From assembly GCA_030614305.1 (NCBI GenBank), contig JAUWKH010000136.1, positions 1 through 5,356 of the forward strand: 5,356 nt of DNA, written 5' to 3'. This document shows, one piece after another, positions 1 to 5,356 of this stretch. The stretch comes from Bacteroidota bacterium. GTDB lineage: Bacteria; Bacteroidota; Bacteroidia; Bacteroidales; JADFUO01. A program made the position numbers and the translations under genes. The notes below the pieces were generated by a model. It was given only the letters and a program-made list of their open reading frames with translations, ran no database searches and was not told the origin of the DNA. Numbering within the stretch: the first letter of the stretch is position 1; each line of letters opens with the position of its first letter.

Positions 1-295
1 AATTCAGATTATGTGAAATGGTTGTATAAACCAGACATTCTCTAACTGAGCTTTTTGCCATTTTCAGATAATAAACAAACTGACTTTTATTCCTTGCAGA
101 ACCTTCGGCAATGTTCAGAGCAATATTTCTGGATGCATTATTAAACCTTGGAGTCAAATCATTGTTCTCTTGTTCGGGAAATAATTTTGTTGCTTCATAA
201 ACCCAATTGATATAATCCAGCGCTTTCTGATATATTCTCAAATCTTCAAACCTGAAGAAAGTAAATGTTTTTTCGTTCTCAAATCCATTTTCCAT
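1..295 (-). CDS. Four-helix-bundle protein, 23S rRNA intervening-sequence (S23) family, 3' end cut by window edge
   Basis: I read this by reverse translation from an ATG at 295-293; 98 codons are visible before the edge. Family hallmarks are FEDLRIYQKALDYINWVYE (residues 16-34), a fourth-residue hydrophobic pattern typical of long amphipathic helices, the FP-E segment at 39-41 between helices, and the signature NIAEGSARNKSQF at 61-73 followed by a third helix. Members are usually about 115-130 residues, so only the last helix should be missing. The fold is a small four-helix bundle that forms homo-oligomers. It is known from intervening sequences of 23S rRNA genes and as many stand-alone genes in Bacteroidota, where its cellular role is unsettled. 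The start lies 33 bp after the serA stop, with no TAnnTTTG element in the gap, so it is probably read from the serC-serA transcript or from a promoter inside serA. A link to serine synthesis is not implied. Confidence 0.85.
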   Translation of the reverse strand, partial: MENGFENEKTFTFFRFEDLRIYQKALDYINWVYEATKLFPEQENNDLTPRFNNASRNIALNIAEGSARNKSQFVYYLKMAKSSVRECLVYTTISHNLN

Positions 296-328
296 ATTAG
301 TAGTTATTTTAATTAGTTAAAAATTTGA

Positions 329-1249
329 TTAATTTACCTGGTAAGTTTTATCACCTTTTTCAAGATAATTGATGATTTGGGTAGCTGCTGCAATACCGGC
401 ATTTATATTAGCTTCAGATGTTTGAGCACCCATTTTTTTAGGTGTAAAGAAAAATCTTCCTTCGAATTTTCCGGCAATCTCGTCTTTGCAACCCGGAGCA
501 ATGTCTGAGATGTACTTGAAGTCATTTCTATCAGCAAATATTTTTAATAAGCTTTCTTCACAAACAACTTCTTTTCTTGCAGTGTTGACAAGTGTAGCAC
601 CTTTTGGTATTAATGAAAGAAGTTGGTAGTTAATTGAGTTTTTTGTCTTTTCATTTGAAGGGATATTTACTGAAATATACTGGCAAGTTTTATAAAGTTC
701 CTCAACTGAGTCCAAAACTTTCACACCATCTTTTTCAATAGTTTCCTTTGGGATGAACGGATCATAAGCATAAATCTCCATTCCAAAGCCTTTTGCTATC
801 TTGGCAACATATTTTCCGACATTTCCATAAGCGTGGATTCCGAGTTTTTTCCCGCGAAGTTCAGTGCCTGCAGTGCCGTTAAATTGGTTTCTTGCAAGGT
901 AAACCATCATTCCGAATGCCAGTTCGGCAACTGCATTTGAGTTTTGTCCCGGAGTGTTCATTGCAACAACTTCTTTACCGGTAGCTGCTTCAAGGTCAAT
1001 ATTATCGTATCCGGCGCCTGCTCTAACAATGATTTTTAGATTCTTTCCCGAATCAATAACTTCTTTCGTAGCTTTATCGCTTCTGATAATTAAAGCGTCA
1101 ACATCTTCAACTGCTTTAACAAAATCCGACTGTTCCGGATACTTTTCAAGAAGGATAGTTTCATATCCTGCTTTATCAAAGATTTCTTTTATCGCATTAA
1201 CTGCTGCCGGAGCAAACGGCTTAACGGTTGCTATTAAAATTTTAGTCAT
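329..1249 (-). CDS. serA: D-3-phosphoglycerate dehydrogenase, short form without ACT domain
   Basis: It oxidises 3-phosphoglycerate to 3-phosphohydroxypyruvate with NAD, the first step of phosphorylated serine synthesis, in the cytosol. The 306 residues form a D-2-hydroxyacid dehydrogenase: an outer substrate domain (about 1-98 and 285-306) with RAGAGYDNID at 76-85, around a Rossmann domain. The nucleotide loop reads LGIHAYGNVGKYVA (136-149), so the first glycine of GxGxxG is Ala140. Asp163 (AYDPF) is the acidic residue that selects NAD. The catalytic arginine is Arg225 in VNTARKEVV. The usual catalytic histidine of TPHxGAxT is replaced by lysine in TPKKMGAQTSEAN (269-281), as in the lysine-type phosphoglycerate dehydrogenases known from Bacteroidota and Entamoeba. 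No ACT or other regulatory domain follows, so classical serine feedback through ACT is not expected. It lies 12 bp after serC on the same strand. The ATG is preceded by an A/T-rich leader with no Shine-Dalgarno sequence, normal for this phylum. Confidence 0.93.
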   Translation of the reverse strand: MTKILIATVKPFAPAAVNAIKEIFDKAGYETILLEKYPEQSDFVKAVEDVDALIIRSDKATKEVIDSGKNLKIIVRAGAGYDNIDLEAATGKEVVAMNTPGQNSNAVAELAFGMMVYLARNQFNGTAGTELRGKKLGIHAYGNVGKYVAKIAKGFGMEIYAYDPFIPKETIEKDGVKVLDSVEELYKTCQYISVNIPSNEKTKNSINYQLLSLIPKGATLVNTARKEVVCEESLLKIFADRNDFKYISDIAPGCKDEIAGKFEGRFFFTPKKMGAQTSEANINAGIAAATQIINYLEKGDKTYQVN

Positions 1250-1261
1250 AATAATAAATTT

Positions 1262-2332
1262 TTAAATTGTTTTTTCAAAATCCTGCATTACACTAATAAG
1301 AGCTTCAACGCTTTCAATTGGAAGAGCATTGTAAGTAGAAGCTCTGAAACCACCTACCGAGCGGTGTCCTTTAATTCCTATCATTCCTCTTCCGGAAGCA
1401 AAATCAAAGAATTCTTTTTCATATTTTTCATATCCGTCGTTCATCACGAAACAAATGTTCATTAATGAGCGGTCTTCTTTATACAAAACAGTTCCTTTAA
1501 AAAGAGGGCTTCTGTCAATTTCGTCATAAAGCATACCTGCTTTTTTAATGTTGATTTTATGCATTTCTTCAATACCACCTAAATTTTTCAGCCATTTTAA
1601 AGTTTGAAGTGCTGCAAACATAGGTACACAGGGAGGTGTATTAAACATTGATTCTTTATCAATATGAGTTCTGTAATCAAGCATTGTAAGCATAGGATGG
1701 TCAACTTTTCCTAAGGCATCATTTTTTACAATAACAAATGTAACTCCGGCAGGAGCTAAGTTCTTTTGTGCTCCTCCATAAATAATAGTATATTTTGAAA
1801 CATCAACAGGCCTGCTGAAAATATCAGATGACATATCAGCAACTAAAGGAACATTAACATCCAAATCTTTTTTTATTTCAGTTCCGTAAATGGTATTATT
1901 GGTTGTGATGTGAAAATAATCAGCATCATCAGGAACAGTATAATCTTTAGGAATGTAAGCAAAATTCTTATCTTCTGAAGATGCAACAACGTCAACTTCA
2001 CCGAATATTTTTCCTTCTTTAATAGCTTTTTTTGCCCATGCACCTGTATTTAGATAGGCAGCTTTTTTTATAAATAAATTATATGGAACCATTGCAAACT
2101 GGGTGCTTGCACCGCCTCCTAAAAACAAAACCGAATAACCTTCGGGAATTTTTAAGAGTTCTTTAAATAATGATACAGCTTCATCCATGACAGCAATAAA
2201 TTGCTTGCTACGGTGCGATATCTCCATTAACGATAAATCCATATCTGCAAAATTATATATAGCTTTTGCAGTATTTTCAATCGTGTATTGCGGCAGGATA
2301 GATGGTCCTGCATAAAAATTATGTTTTTTCAT
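1262..2332 (-). CDS. serC: Phosphoserine aminotransferase (3-phosphoserine/phosphohydroxythreonine transaminase)
   Basis: A PLP enzyme that transfers the amino group of glutamate to 3-phosphohydroxypyruvate, giving 3-phosphoserine. In many bacteria it also serves the 4-phosphohydroxythreonine step of pyridoxal phosphate synthesis. At 356 residues it has the full family length. Visible motifs in order: [11 protein letters not shown] (4-14), SHR (39-41, substrate phosphate contact), [13 protein letters not shown] (71-83, cofactor phosphate loop), NNTIYGTE (145-152), [10 protein letters not shown] (166-175), [14 protein letters not shown] (183-196) with the Schiff-base lysine Lys190, NTPPC (231-235) and [15 protein letters not shown] (322-336). 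All key residues are present and no break is seen. It is the first gene of the leftward operon with serA, with a promoter candidate about 40 bp upstream. The ATG at 2332-2330 sits immediately before the conserved N-terminal motif, which fixes the start. Confidence 0.96.
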   Translation of the reverse strand: MKKHNFYAGPSILPQYTIENTAKAIYNFADMDLSLMEISHRSKQFIAVMDEAVSLFKELLKIPEGYSVLFLGGGASTQFAMVPYNLFIKKAAYLNTGAWAKKAIKEGKIFGEVDVVASSEDKNFAYIPKDYTVPDDADYFHITTNNTIYGTEIKKDLDVNVPLVADMSSDIFSRPVDVSKYTIIYGGAQKNLAPAGVTFVIVKNDALGKVDHPMLTMLDYRTHIDKESMFNTPPCVPMFAALQTLKWLKNLGGIEEMHKINIKKAGMLYDEIDRSPLFKGTVLYKEDRSLMNICFVMNDGYEKYEKEFFDFASGRGMIGIKGHRSVGGFRASTYNALPIESVEALISVMQDFEKTI

Positions 2333-2373
2333 AATAGTATATTTTAGTTATTAATTGTGATAAAAAAAACAAG

Positions 2374-2405
2374 CAAAGATAAATCATTTTACCTATAAAA
2401 AACAA
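2374..2405 (-). promoter_or_regulatory. Candidate serC-serA promoter, Bacteroidota type
   Basis: On the minus strand, TATCTTTG (2381-2374) matches the -7 consensus TAnnTTTG exactly, and TTG (2405-2403) lies 21 bp upstream, within the known range for the -33 element. Transcription would begin near 2368, giving a leader of about 35 nt before the serC ATG. Match to consensus only; no experimental support. Confidence 0.55.
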
Positions 2406-2407
2406 CA

Positions 2408-2436
2408 TTGCCATAAAATTATTTGAAGTATTTTTG
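2408..2436 (+). promoter_or_regulatory. Candidate promoter of the acyl-CoA reductase gene
   Basis: TTG (2408-2410), an 18-bp spacer and TATTTTTG (2429-2436) fit the Bacteroidota pattern TTG-N(17-23)-TAnnTTTG. Start of transcription would fall near 2443, giving a leader of about 75 nt that includes the hairpin at 2457-2473. The two -33 elements of this and the serC promoter lie within 8 bp of each other, so one bound protein could affect both. A second, weaker -7 match (TACCTTTA, 2480-2487) lacks a -33 partner. Confidence 0.45.
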
Positions 2437-2456
2437 CAAATATATATTATGGTCGA

Positions 2457-2480
2457 AAAACCTACAAGGTTTTATTTTTT
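2457..2480 (+). terminator. Hairpin with T-rich tails on both strands in the divergent region
   Basis: AAAACCT (2457-2463) and AGGTTTT (2467-2473) are perfect 7-bp arms around ACA. On the plus strand the arm runs into TTTTATTTTTT; on the minus strand it ends in TTTTT followed by CGACC. This is the form of a weak factor-independent terminator acting in both directions. It lies inside the predicted leader of the rightward gene, so it could attenuate that transcript or insulate the divergent promoters. The stem has only two G-C pairs, hence low confidence. Confidence 0.35.
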
Positions 2481-2519
2481 ACCTTTATATTCTGAACACA
2501 ATATTATAACTTAAGAAAA

Positions 2520-3590
2520 ATGGATTTAAATAAAAGAATTAAAACATTTATCAGCTTAGGAGAATTTTTAAGTTTTTTTAAAAAAGATGTTGAGTTGAAC
2601 GATAATTCAAATGTTCTCTTAAAAAAACATTACAATTCATTTAACAATATTGTTAAAACAAGTTATACAAAAAATGCTTGGTTTACTGAAGAAAATATAA
2701 GGAATGCAATAACTTCAATTTCCGAAAGCTTAAAAGAAGAGAATATAAAAAAATGGATCAAGACATATATTAAAAAATTTAATATTAATAAAATATCAAA
2801 AAGGGTAGGTGTTGTAATGGCGGGTAATATTCCTGTAGTTGGCTTTCACGACTTTTTGTGTGTGTTGATTTCCGGAAATATTTTTGCAGGGAAACTTTCA
2901 TCGCAAGACCCGGAATTATTGCCTGCTATTGCAAAAGTTTTGATTGACATTGAGCCTGAATTTAAAGATAAAATTGAATTTACAGATAAAGAATTAAAAG
3001 ATTCTGATGTTATTATTGCAACAGGCAGTGATAATACTTCGCGTTATTTTGTATATTATTTTGGTAAATACCCGAATATAATACGCAAAAACAGAAACGG
3101 TGTGGCAGTTATTTCCGGCAATGAAACGCAGGATGAACTAAGAATGTTGGGAGAAGATATTTTTACTTATTTCGGTTTGGGCTGCCGTAATGTTTCAAAA
3201 CTTTTTGTTCCTAAACCTTATTCTTTTGATAAGTTTTTTGAAGCAGTCAAAAATCATAAAAACATTATTAAGCATTATAAATACAGCAATAATTACGATT
3301 ATTATAAATCAATTTATCTTATAAATAAAACAGTACATCTTGATAACGGTTTTTTAATGTTAAAAGAGGATGAAGGATTTAGTTCCCCTATTTCAGTGAT
3401 TTACTATGAATATTATGATAATAAGAACGAATTAAATAATTTATTAAATTCAAATGCTGATAAAATTCAGTGTCTAATTTCAAATGACAAAGAAATAAAT
3501 TCCTGCATTTCTTTTGGTAAAAGCCAGTCACCGCAATTATGGGATTATGCTGATGGCATTGATACAATGGAGTTTCTGTTGGGTGTTTGA
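2520..3590 (+). CDS. LuxC-family acyl-CoA reductase
   Basis: Predicted to reduce a fatty acyl-CoA or acyl-enzyme thioester to the aldehyde with NAD(P)H, through a covalent cysteine thioester, as in the aldehyde dehydrogenase-like LuxC superfamily. The protein has 356 residues. After a variable helical N-terminus comes the nucleotide-fold segment VGVVMAGNIPVVGFHDFL (96-113), then GNIFAGKLSSQDPELLP (119-135), VIIATGSDNTSRYF (164-177), RKNRNGVAVISGNE (189-202) and the catalytic-cysteine motif FGLGCRNVSKLFVP (218-231) with Cys222. A C-terminal SQSPQLWDYADGIDTMEFL (336-354) is typical of Bacteroidota members. No luminescence genes are nearby, so the role is not bioluminescence; the physiological substrate in this phylum is not known to me. 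It is divergent from serC across 187 bp. The ATG at 2520 has no Shine-Dalgarno sequence, and no in-frame alternative fits better. Two TGA stops follow in tandem (3588-3593). Confidence 0.88.
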   Translation: MDLNKRIKTFISLGEFLSFFKKDVELNDNSNVLLKKHYNSFNNIVKTSYTKNAWFTEENIRNAITSISESLKEENIKKWIKTYIKKFNINKISKRVGVVMAGNIPVVGFHDFLCVLISGNIFAGKLSSQDPELLPAIAKVLIDIEPEFKDKIEFTDKELKDSDVIIATGSDNTSRYFVYYFGKYPNIIRKNRNGVAVISGNETQDELRMLGEDIFTYFGLGCRNVSKLFVPKPYSFDKFFEAVKNHKNIIKHYKYSNNYDYYKSIYLINKTVHLDNGFLMLKEDEGFSSPISVIYYEYYDNKNELNNLLNSNADKIQCLISNDKEINSCISFGKSQSPQLWDYADGIDTMEFLLGV

Positions 3591-3704
3591 TGAAGACAGT
3601 GTTTTCAAAACCACTTTACAGCTAAAATAAATTTGTTTTGTATTAAAAACATTCCATTTCTAAAACCATTATTTTTTACTTAATTTTAAAGTTCTTTCAA
3701 TATT
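3591..3704. other. AT-rich gap after the reductase gene, no gene seen
   Basis: No open frame of note. Two short imperfect hairpins (3598-3616 and 3635-3650, arms GTTTT/AAAAC) lack a clear T tract and are not convincing terminators. Confidence 0.5.
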
Positions 3705-3733
3705 AACTTGACAACAATTTTGTTGTCCTTTTT
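3705..3733 (+). promoter_or_regulatory. Distal palindromic unit; also a possible terminator of the reductase gene
   Basis: GACAACAA (3710-3717) and TTGTTGTC (3720-3727) are perfect 8-bp arms around TT. The first 22 bp, from AACTTGACAACAAT onward, match the unit at 4255-4276 at 21 of 22 positions. It is therefore a fourth copy of the operator-like palindrome found at the ATPase promoter, about 520 bp further upstream. Read as RNA it forms a 7-8 bp stem followed by CTTTTTC, so it could end the reductase transcript. I see no TAnnTTTG element downstream, so it is not an obvious promoter. The sequence supports both readings. Confidence 0.5.
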
Positions 3734-3783
3734 CAGCATTAGGACATTCTAAACACAAATATTTATAAAAGATTTTTTTTATT

Positions 3784-3821
3784 GTTCTTTTGGCTTGAAC
3801 CAAAAGAACCAAAAGTTCAAG
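3784..3821. repeat. Two overlapping, mutually exclusive hairpins
   Basis: GTTCTTTTGG (3784-3793) pairs perfectly with CCAAAAGAAC (3800-3809) across the loop CTTGAA. The loop and its flank, CTTGAAC (3794-3800), in turn pairs perfectly with GTTCAAG (3815-3821). Both stems cannot form at once. A short direct repeat, CCAAAAG at 3800-3806 and 3809-3815, underlies the design. From memory, similar stretches recur between genes in Bacteroidota; I cannot verify copies here. Confidence 0.6.
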
Positions 3822-3826
3822 ACTTC

Positions 3827-4026
3827 TTAGAATTCCCATAAGAATCTCTAAGCAGCAATAAAACCCCGCAATCCAAGCTACTCACTTTTTTTATAAAAGT
3901 AAATTTCAAGGTTTTTAAATATTTTTTTGCATGTTTGTAAAATTAACCTCATTAAGCTCGCTCAAGGATTGCTTAACACAAGGCCCTCGCTTTTTATTGC
4001 AGCAAGAGATTCTAAGAGAATTCTAA
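3827..4026. repeat. About 200-bp imperfect fold-back element
   Basis: Complementary blocks occur in mirrored order. TTAGAATT (3827-3834) pairs with AATTCTAA (4019-4026); AGAATCTCT (3841-3849) with AGAGATTCT (4005-4013); GCAATAAAA (3855-3863) with TTTTATTGC (3992-4000); GCAATCC (3868-3874) with GGATTGC (3966-3972). A separate small hairpin, ACTTTT/AAAAGT (3884-3900), lies near the middle. Small unpaired loops separate the outer blocks. No protein-coding frame runs through it. This could be a MITE-like or other dispersed non-coding element, or a structured RNA. No target-site duplication is obvious directly at its ends. Confidence 0.6.
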
Positions 4027-4226
4027 AATGTCAGGGGAGTATTTGAAAGAACGGCCTATTAAAAATCAACGGCAGTAAGGAAAAATGAAAATCTGTAGCG
4101 TTAAAAAAAAATTCGGGTGCGATTAAATCATAAAAGATCAAGTTGTATTATGCTGTTATTCTGTATTATATATCTTTAAATATTCAACTTTATTTATGTT
4201 TACGAAAAACAGTAATTATATTAAAA
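4027..4226. other. AT-rich intergenic stretch, no gene seen
   Basis: It holds a 16-codon open frame at 4028-4078 and a nine-A run at 4103-4111. A TATCTTTA at 4171-4178 is one base from a -7 element but has no good partner. The long open frame beginning at 4143 crosses the ATPase promoter and start in another frame and resembles nothing, so I do not call it a gene. Confidence 0.5.
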
Positions 4227-4310
4227 TATTTGACAATAAAAATATTGTCAAAAAAACTTGACAACAATATTGTTGTTATGTATCTTTGCCAACAAATTTG
4301 TTGTCATTAT
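4227..4310 (+). promoter_or_regulatory. Array of three related palindromes at 28-bp spacing (candidate operators)
   Basis: Unit 1 has arms TTTGACAATA (4229-4238) and TATTGTCAAA (4243-4252). Unit 2 has a perfect 16-bp palindrome, ACAACAATATTGTTGT (4261-4276). Unit 3 has a perfect 14-bp palindrome, CAACAAATTTGTTG (4290-4303). Their centres are at 4240.5, 4268.5 and 4296.5, exactly 28 bp apart. Aligned, they share the consensus TTGACAACAAWWTTGTTGTC with few mismatches. Unit 2 occupies the -33 element and spacer of the ATPase promoter, and unit 3 runs from the -7 element through the expected transcription start to the start codon. A dimeric DNA-binding protein filling these sites would block initiation. 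The regulator is not identified. Confidence 0.7.
4258..4288 (+). promoter_or_regulatory. Promoter of the ATPase gene, Bacteroidota type
   Basis: TTG (4258-4260), a 20-bp spacer and TATCTTTG (4281-4288) fit the TTG/TAnnTTTG consensus without mismatch. Transcription would start near 4293-4296, about 14 nt before the ATG, so the leader is very short. The palindromes of the operator array overlap both promoter elements. Confidence 0.62.
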
Positions 4311-5356
4311 GGAAAATATAAAGTGGATACATCCAAAAACCAAAATTGGCCCACCTGCTGAAGGTGATAGTTATATACGCCGCCAATACATAAATGATGA
4401 ATTCTGGCGTGAAATAAACAAAGGAAATCATATTTTATTTACTGCTCCAAGAAGAGTCGGTAAAACATCTATCATGAAAGACCTGGCACTGAATTGTCTG
4501 CCTGATTATATTTGTCGCTATGAAAACATCGAATCAGACAGGAATCAAAAACAGTTTTTCAAACATCTGTTTAATATTCTGTTAAATCAACTTAACACAT
4601 ATAGAAAAACAAAGAATAAAGTCAGTAAGTGGATAAAAAGCCGCGGAATAGGCGAAATTAGTGTAGAAGGAAGTATAAAATTTTTTACGAAGGAATTAGA
4701 TTATAAAGAAGAGCTATTATCACTGATTGATGAATTAAACAAGATGGACCATAAAGTGGTTTTGTTTTTAGATGAATTTCCGGAAGTTGTTTCTTCAATT
4801 AAAAAAAATGAAGGCAAAGAACAGGCAATTGATATGCTTCACACCCTCAGAGCTATTCGTCAAAATGAAAATTTCAGCCGTTTTATTCTTGTTTTAGCCG
4901 GTTCAATTGGACTGGAACAAGTTGTGGAAACTCTTGACAGACCAAAATTAATTAACGAACTCCATCGCATACGGATTTCTCCATTAAGCAAAAATGAAGC
5001 TATTCAACTTATCAAACAATTAACTGATGATGCAAGTATGCAAATCGGAAAAGAACAAACAAATTATATTTTAAAGAAAATAGATATTCTCATACCATAT
5101 TTCATTCAACTTATTATTGAAGAATCAGATACAATTCTTCATAAACAAAACAGGACTGAAGTTCAAAAGGAAGATATTGACATGGCTTTTGATAACATAG
5201 TGAAACACGATGAGAACTTGCAGGATTGGGAATCCAGGTTAAAACCACCTTACCTTAAAAAAATGATTACGGTTTTTGTAAAGAAATGCTTACAATTTGT
5301 GCTTTTGAAAATAAAATATCTCTGCAGCAAATATATAATCTGGCAAATAAATGGAA
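4309..5356 (+). CDS. AAA/STAND-like P-loop ATPase, open to window edge, probable frame break near the C-terminus
   Basis: The frame from ATG 4309 stays open to the window end (349 codons). An N-terminal segment with PPAEGDSYIRRQYINDEFW (15-33) leads into Walker A, FTAPRRVGKTS (44-54) with Lys52. Walker B is VVLFLDEFPEV (150-160) with Asp155-Glu156. A sensor-like strand, FILVLAGSIGLE (192-203), is followed by the arginine-rich HRIRISPLS (219-227) and a helical lid domain to about residue 310. This order fits the archaeal-ATPase-like ATP-binding proteins common in Bacteroidota; their function is largely unknown, and a defence or mobile-element role is possible but not shown here. The run of seven A at 5257-5263 appears to break the frame: after Lys317 the in-frame sequence looks unnatural, whereas the -1 frame continues plausibly. 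The start is supported by the promoter 20 bp upstream and the lack of an earlier in-frame ATG; no Shine-Dalgarno sequence. Confidence 0.82.
   Translation, partial: MENIKWIHPKTKIGPPAEGDSYIRRQYINDEFWREINKGNHILFTAPRRVGKTSIMKDLALNCLPDYICRYENIESDRNQKQFFKHLFNILLNQLNTYRKTKNKVSKWIKSRGIGEISVEGSIKFFTKELDYKEELLSLIDELNKMDHKVVLFLDEFPEVVSSIKKNEGKEQAIDMLHTLRAIRQNENFSRFILVLAGSIGLEQVVETLDRPKLINELHRIRISPLSKNEAIQLIKQLTDDASMQIGKEQTNYILKKIDILIPYFIQLIIEESDTILHKQNRTEVQKEDIDMAFDNIVKHDENLQDWESRLKPPYLKKMITVFVKKCLQFVLLKIKYLCSKYIIWQING
5257..5356 (+). pseudogene. Out-of-frame C-terminal part of the ATPase (-1 frame after a seven-A run)
   Basis: The codons CTT AAA AAA ATG give an odd continuation (ITVFVKKCLQFVLLKIKYL). 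Reading AAT from 5262 instead gives 31 codons open to the edge, beginning NDYGFCKEMLTICAFEN and continuing KISLQQIYNLANKW. The second version has the helix-turn-helix pattern (ISLQQIYNLA) expected of a winged-helix end in this ATPase type. An eighth A would join the two. Alternatives are a real one-base loss, an assembly error in the homopolymer, transcriptional slippage, or ribosomal frameshifting on the lysine codons. The gene continues past the window, so its final state is unknown. Confidence 0.55.

Noticed and set aside
1..295. Avd accessory protein of a diversity-generating retroelement
   Set aside because: Avd shares the four-helix fold, but no reverse transcriptase, template repeat or variable repeat is visible in the window.
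954..1265. Open frame of 103 codons on the plus strand
   Set aside because: Lies antisense to the start of serA, with no recognisable domain; a shadow of a strongly supported gene.
2520..3590. Part of a bioluminescence (lux) operon
   Set aside because: Only the reductase is present; no luciferase, transferase or synthetase genes are adjacent, and LuxC-type reductases are widespread in non-luminous Bacteroidota.
4028..4078. A 16-codon open frame starting MSGEYLKERP
   Set aside because: Too short, no promoter or ribosome-binding context, and it starts at the edge of the fold-back element.
3591..4308. Degraded insertion sequence or transposase remnant
   Set aside because: No transposase-like motif could be read in any frame; only the fold-back and palindromic repeats are supported.
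4227..4310. CRISPR-like reading of three repeats with constant period
   Set aside because: Each repeat is itself palindromic and nearly fills its 28-bp period; there are no spacers, and the array coincides with a promoter.
4143..4361. Open frame of 72 codons on the plus strand
   Set aside because: Runs through the operator array, the promoter and the first codons of the ATPase gene in another frame; composition reflects AT-rich DNA and no family is recognisable.

Overview
The window is AT-rich (roughly 30% G+C by eye) and most likely comes from a member of the Bacteroidota. The evidence is the gene set (a short SerA lacking an ACT domain with a lysine-type active site, SerC, and a LuxC-type acyl-CoA reductase), start codons without Shine-Dalgarno sequences, and three matches to the Bacteroidota promoter pattern TTG-N(18-21)-TAnnTTTG. 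I cannot name the genus.

Left part (1-2332, minus strand). A leftward operon runs serC, then 12 bp, then serA, then 33 bp, then a gene for a small four-helix-bundle protein that is cut by the window edge. SerA and SerC carry out the first two steps of phosphorylated L-serine synthesis: 3-phosphoglycerate to 3-phosphohydroxypyruvate to 3-phosphoserine. The four-helix protein belongs to the 23S rRNA intervening-sequence (S23) family, is not metabolic, and looks like an added gene.

Divergent region (2333-2519). It holds back-to-back promoter candidates for serC (leftward) and for the acyl-CoA reductase gene (rightward). A hairpin with T-rich tails on both strands lies in the leader of the rightward transcript.

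Middle (2520-3590). A LuxC-family acyl-CoA reductase gene with its catalytic cysteine, divergent from serC.

Long non-coding stretch (3591-4308, about 720 bp). No convincing gene. It contains a lone 28-bp palindromic unit about 115 bp after the reductase gene, a pair of mutually exclusive hairpins, and a roughly 200-bp imperfect fold-back element. It ends with three related palindromes whose centres are exactly 28 bp apart and which cover the promoter of the last gene.

Right part (4309 to edge). An AAA/STAND-like P-loop ATPase gene, open to the window end. At a run of seven A the family-like protein sequence moves into the -1 frame, so the C-terminal, probably winged-helix, part is out of frame with the ATPase part. 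The regularly spaced operator array, the lone matching palindrome upstream and the homopolymer frame break together are the most interesting content. They suggest a tightly controlled, possibly self-regulated or phase-variable ATPase gene in an accessory segment next to core metabolic genes.
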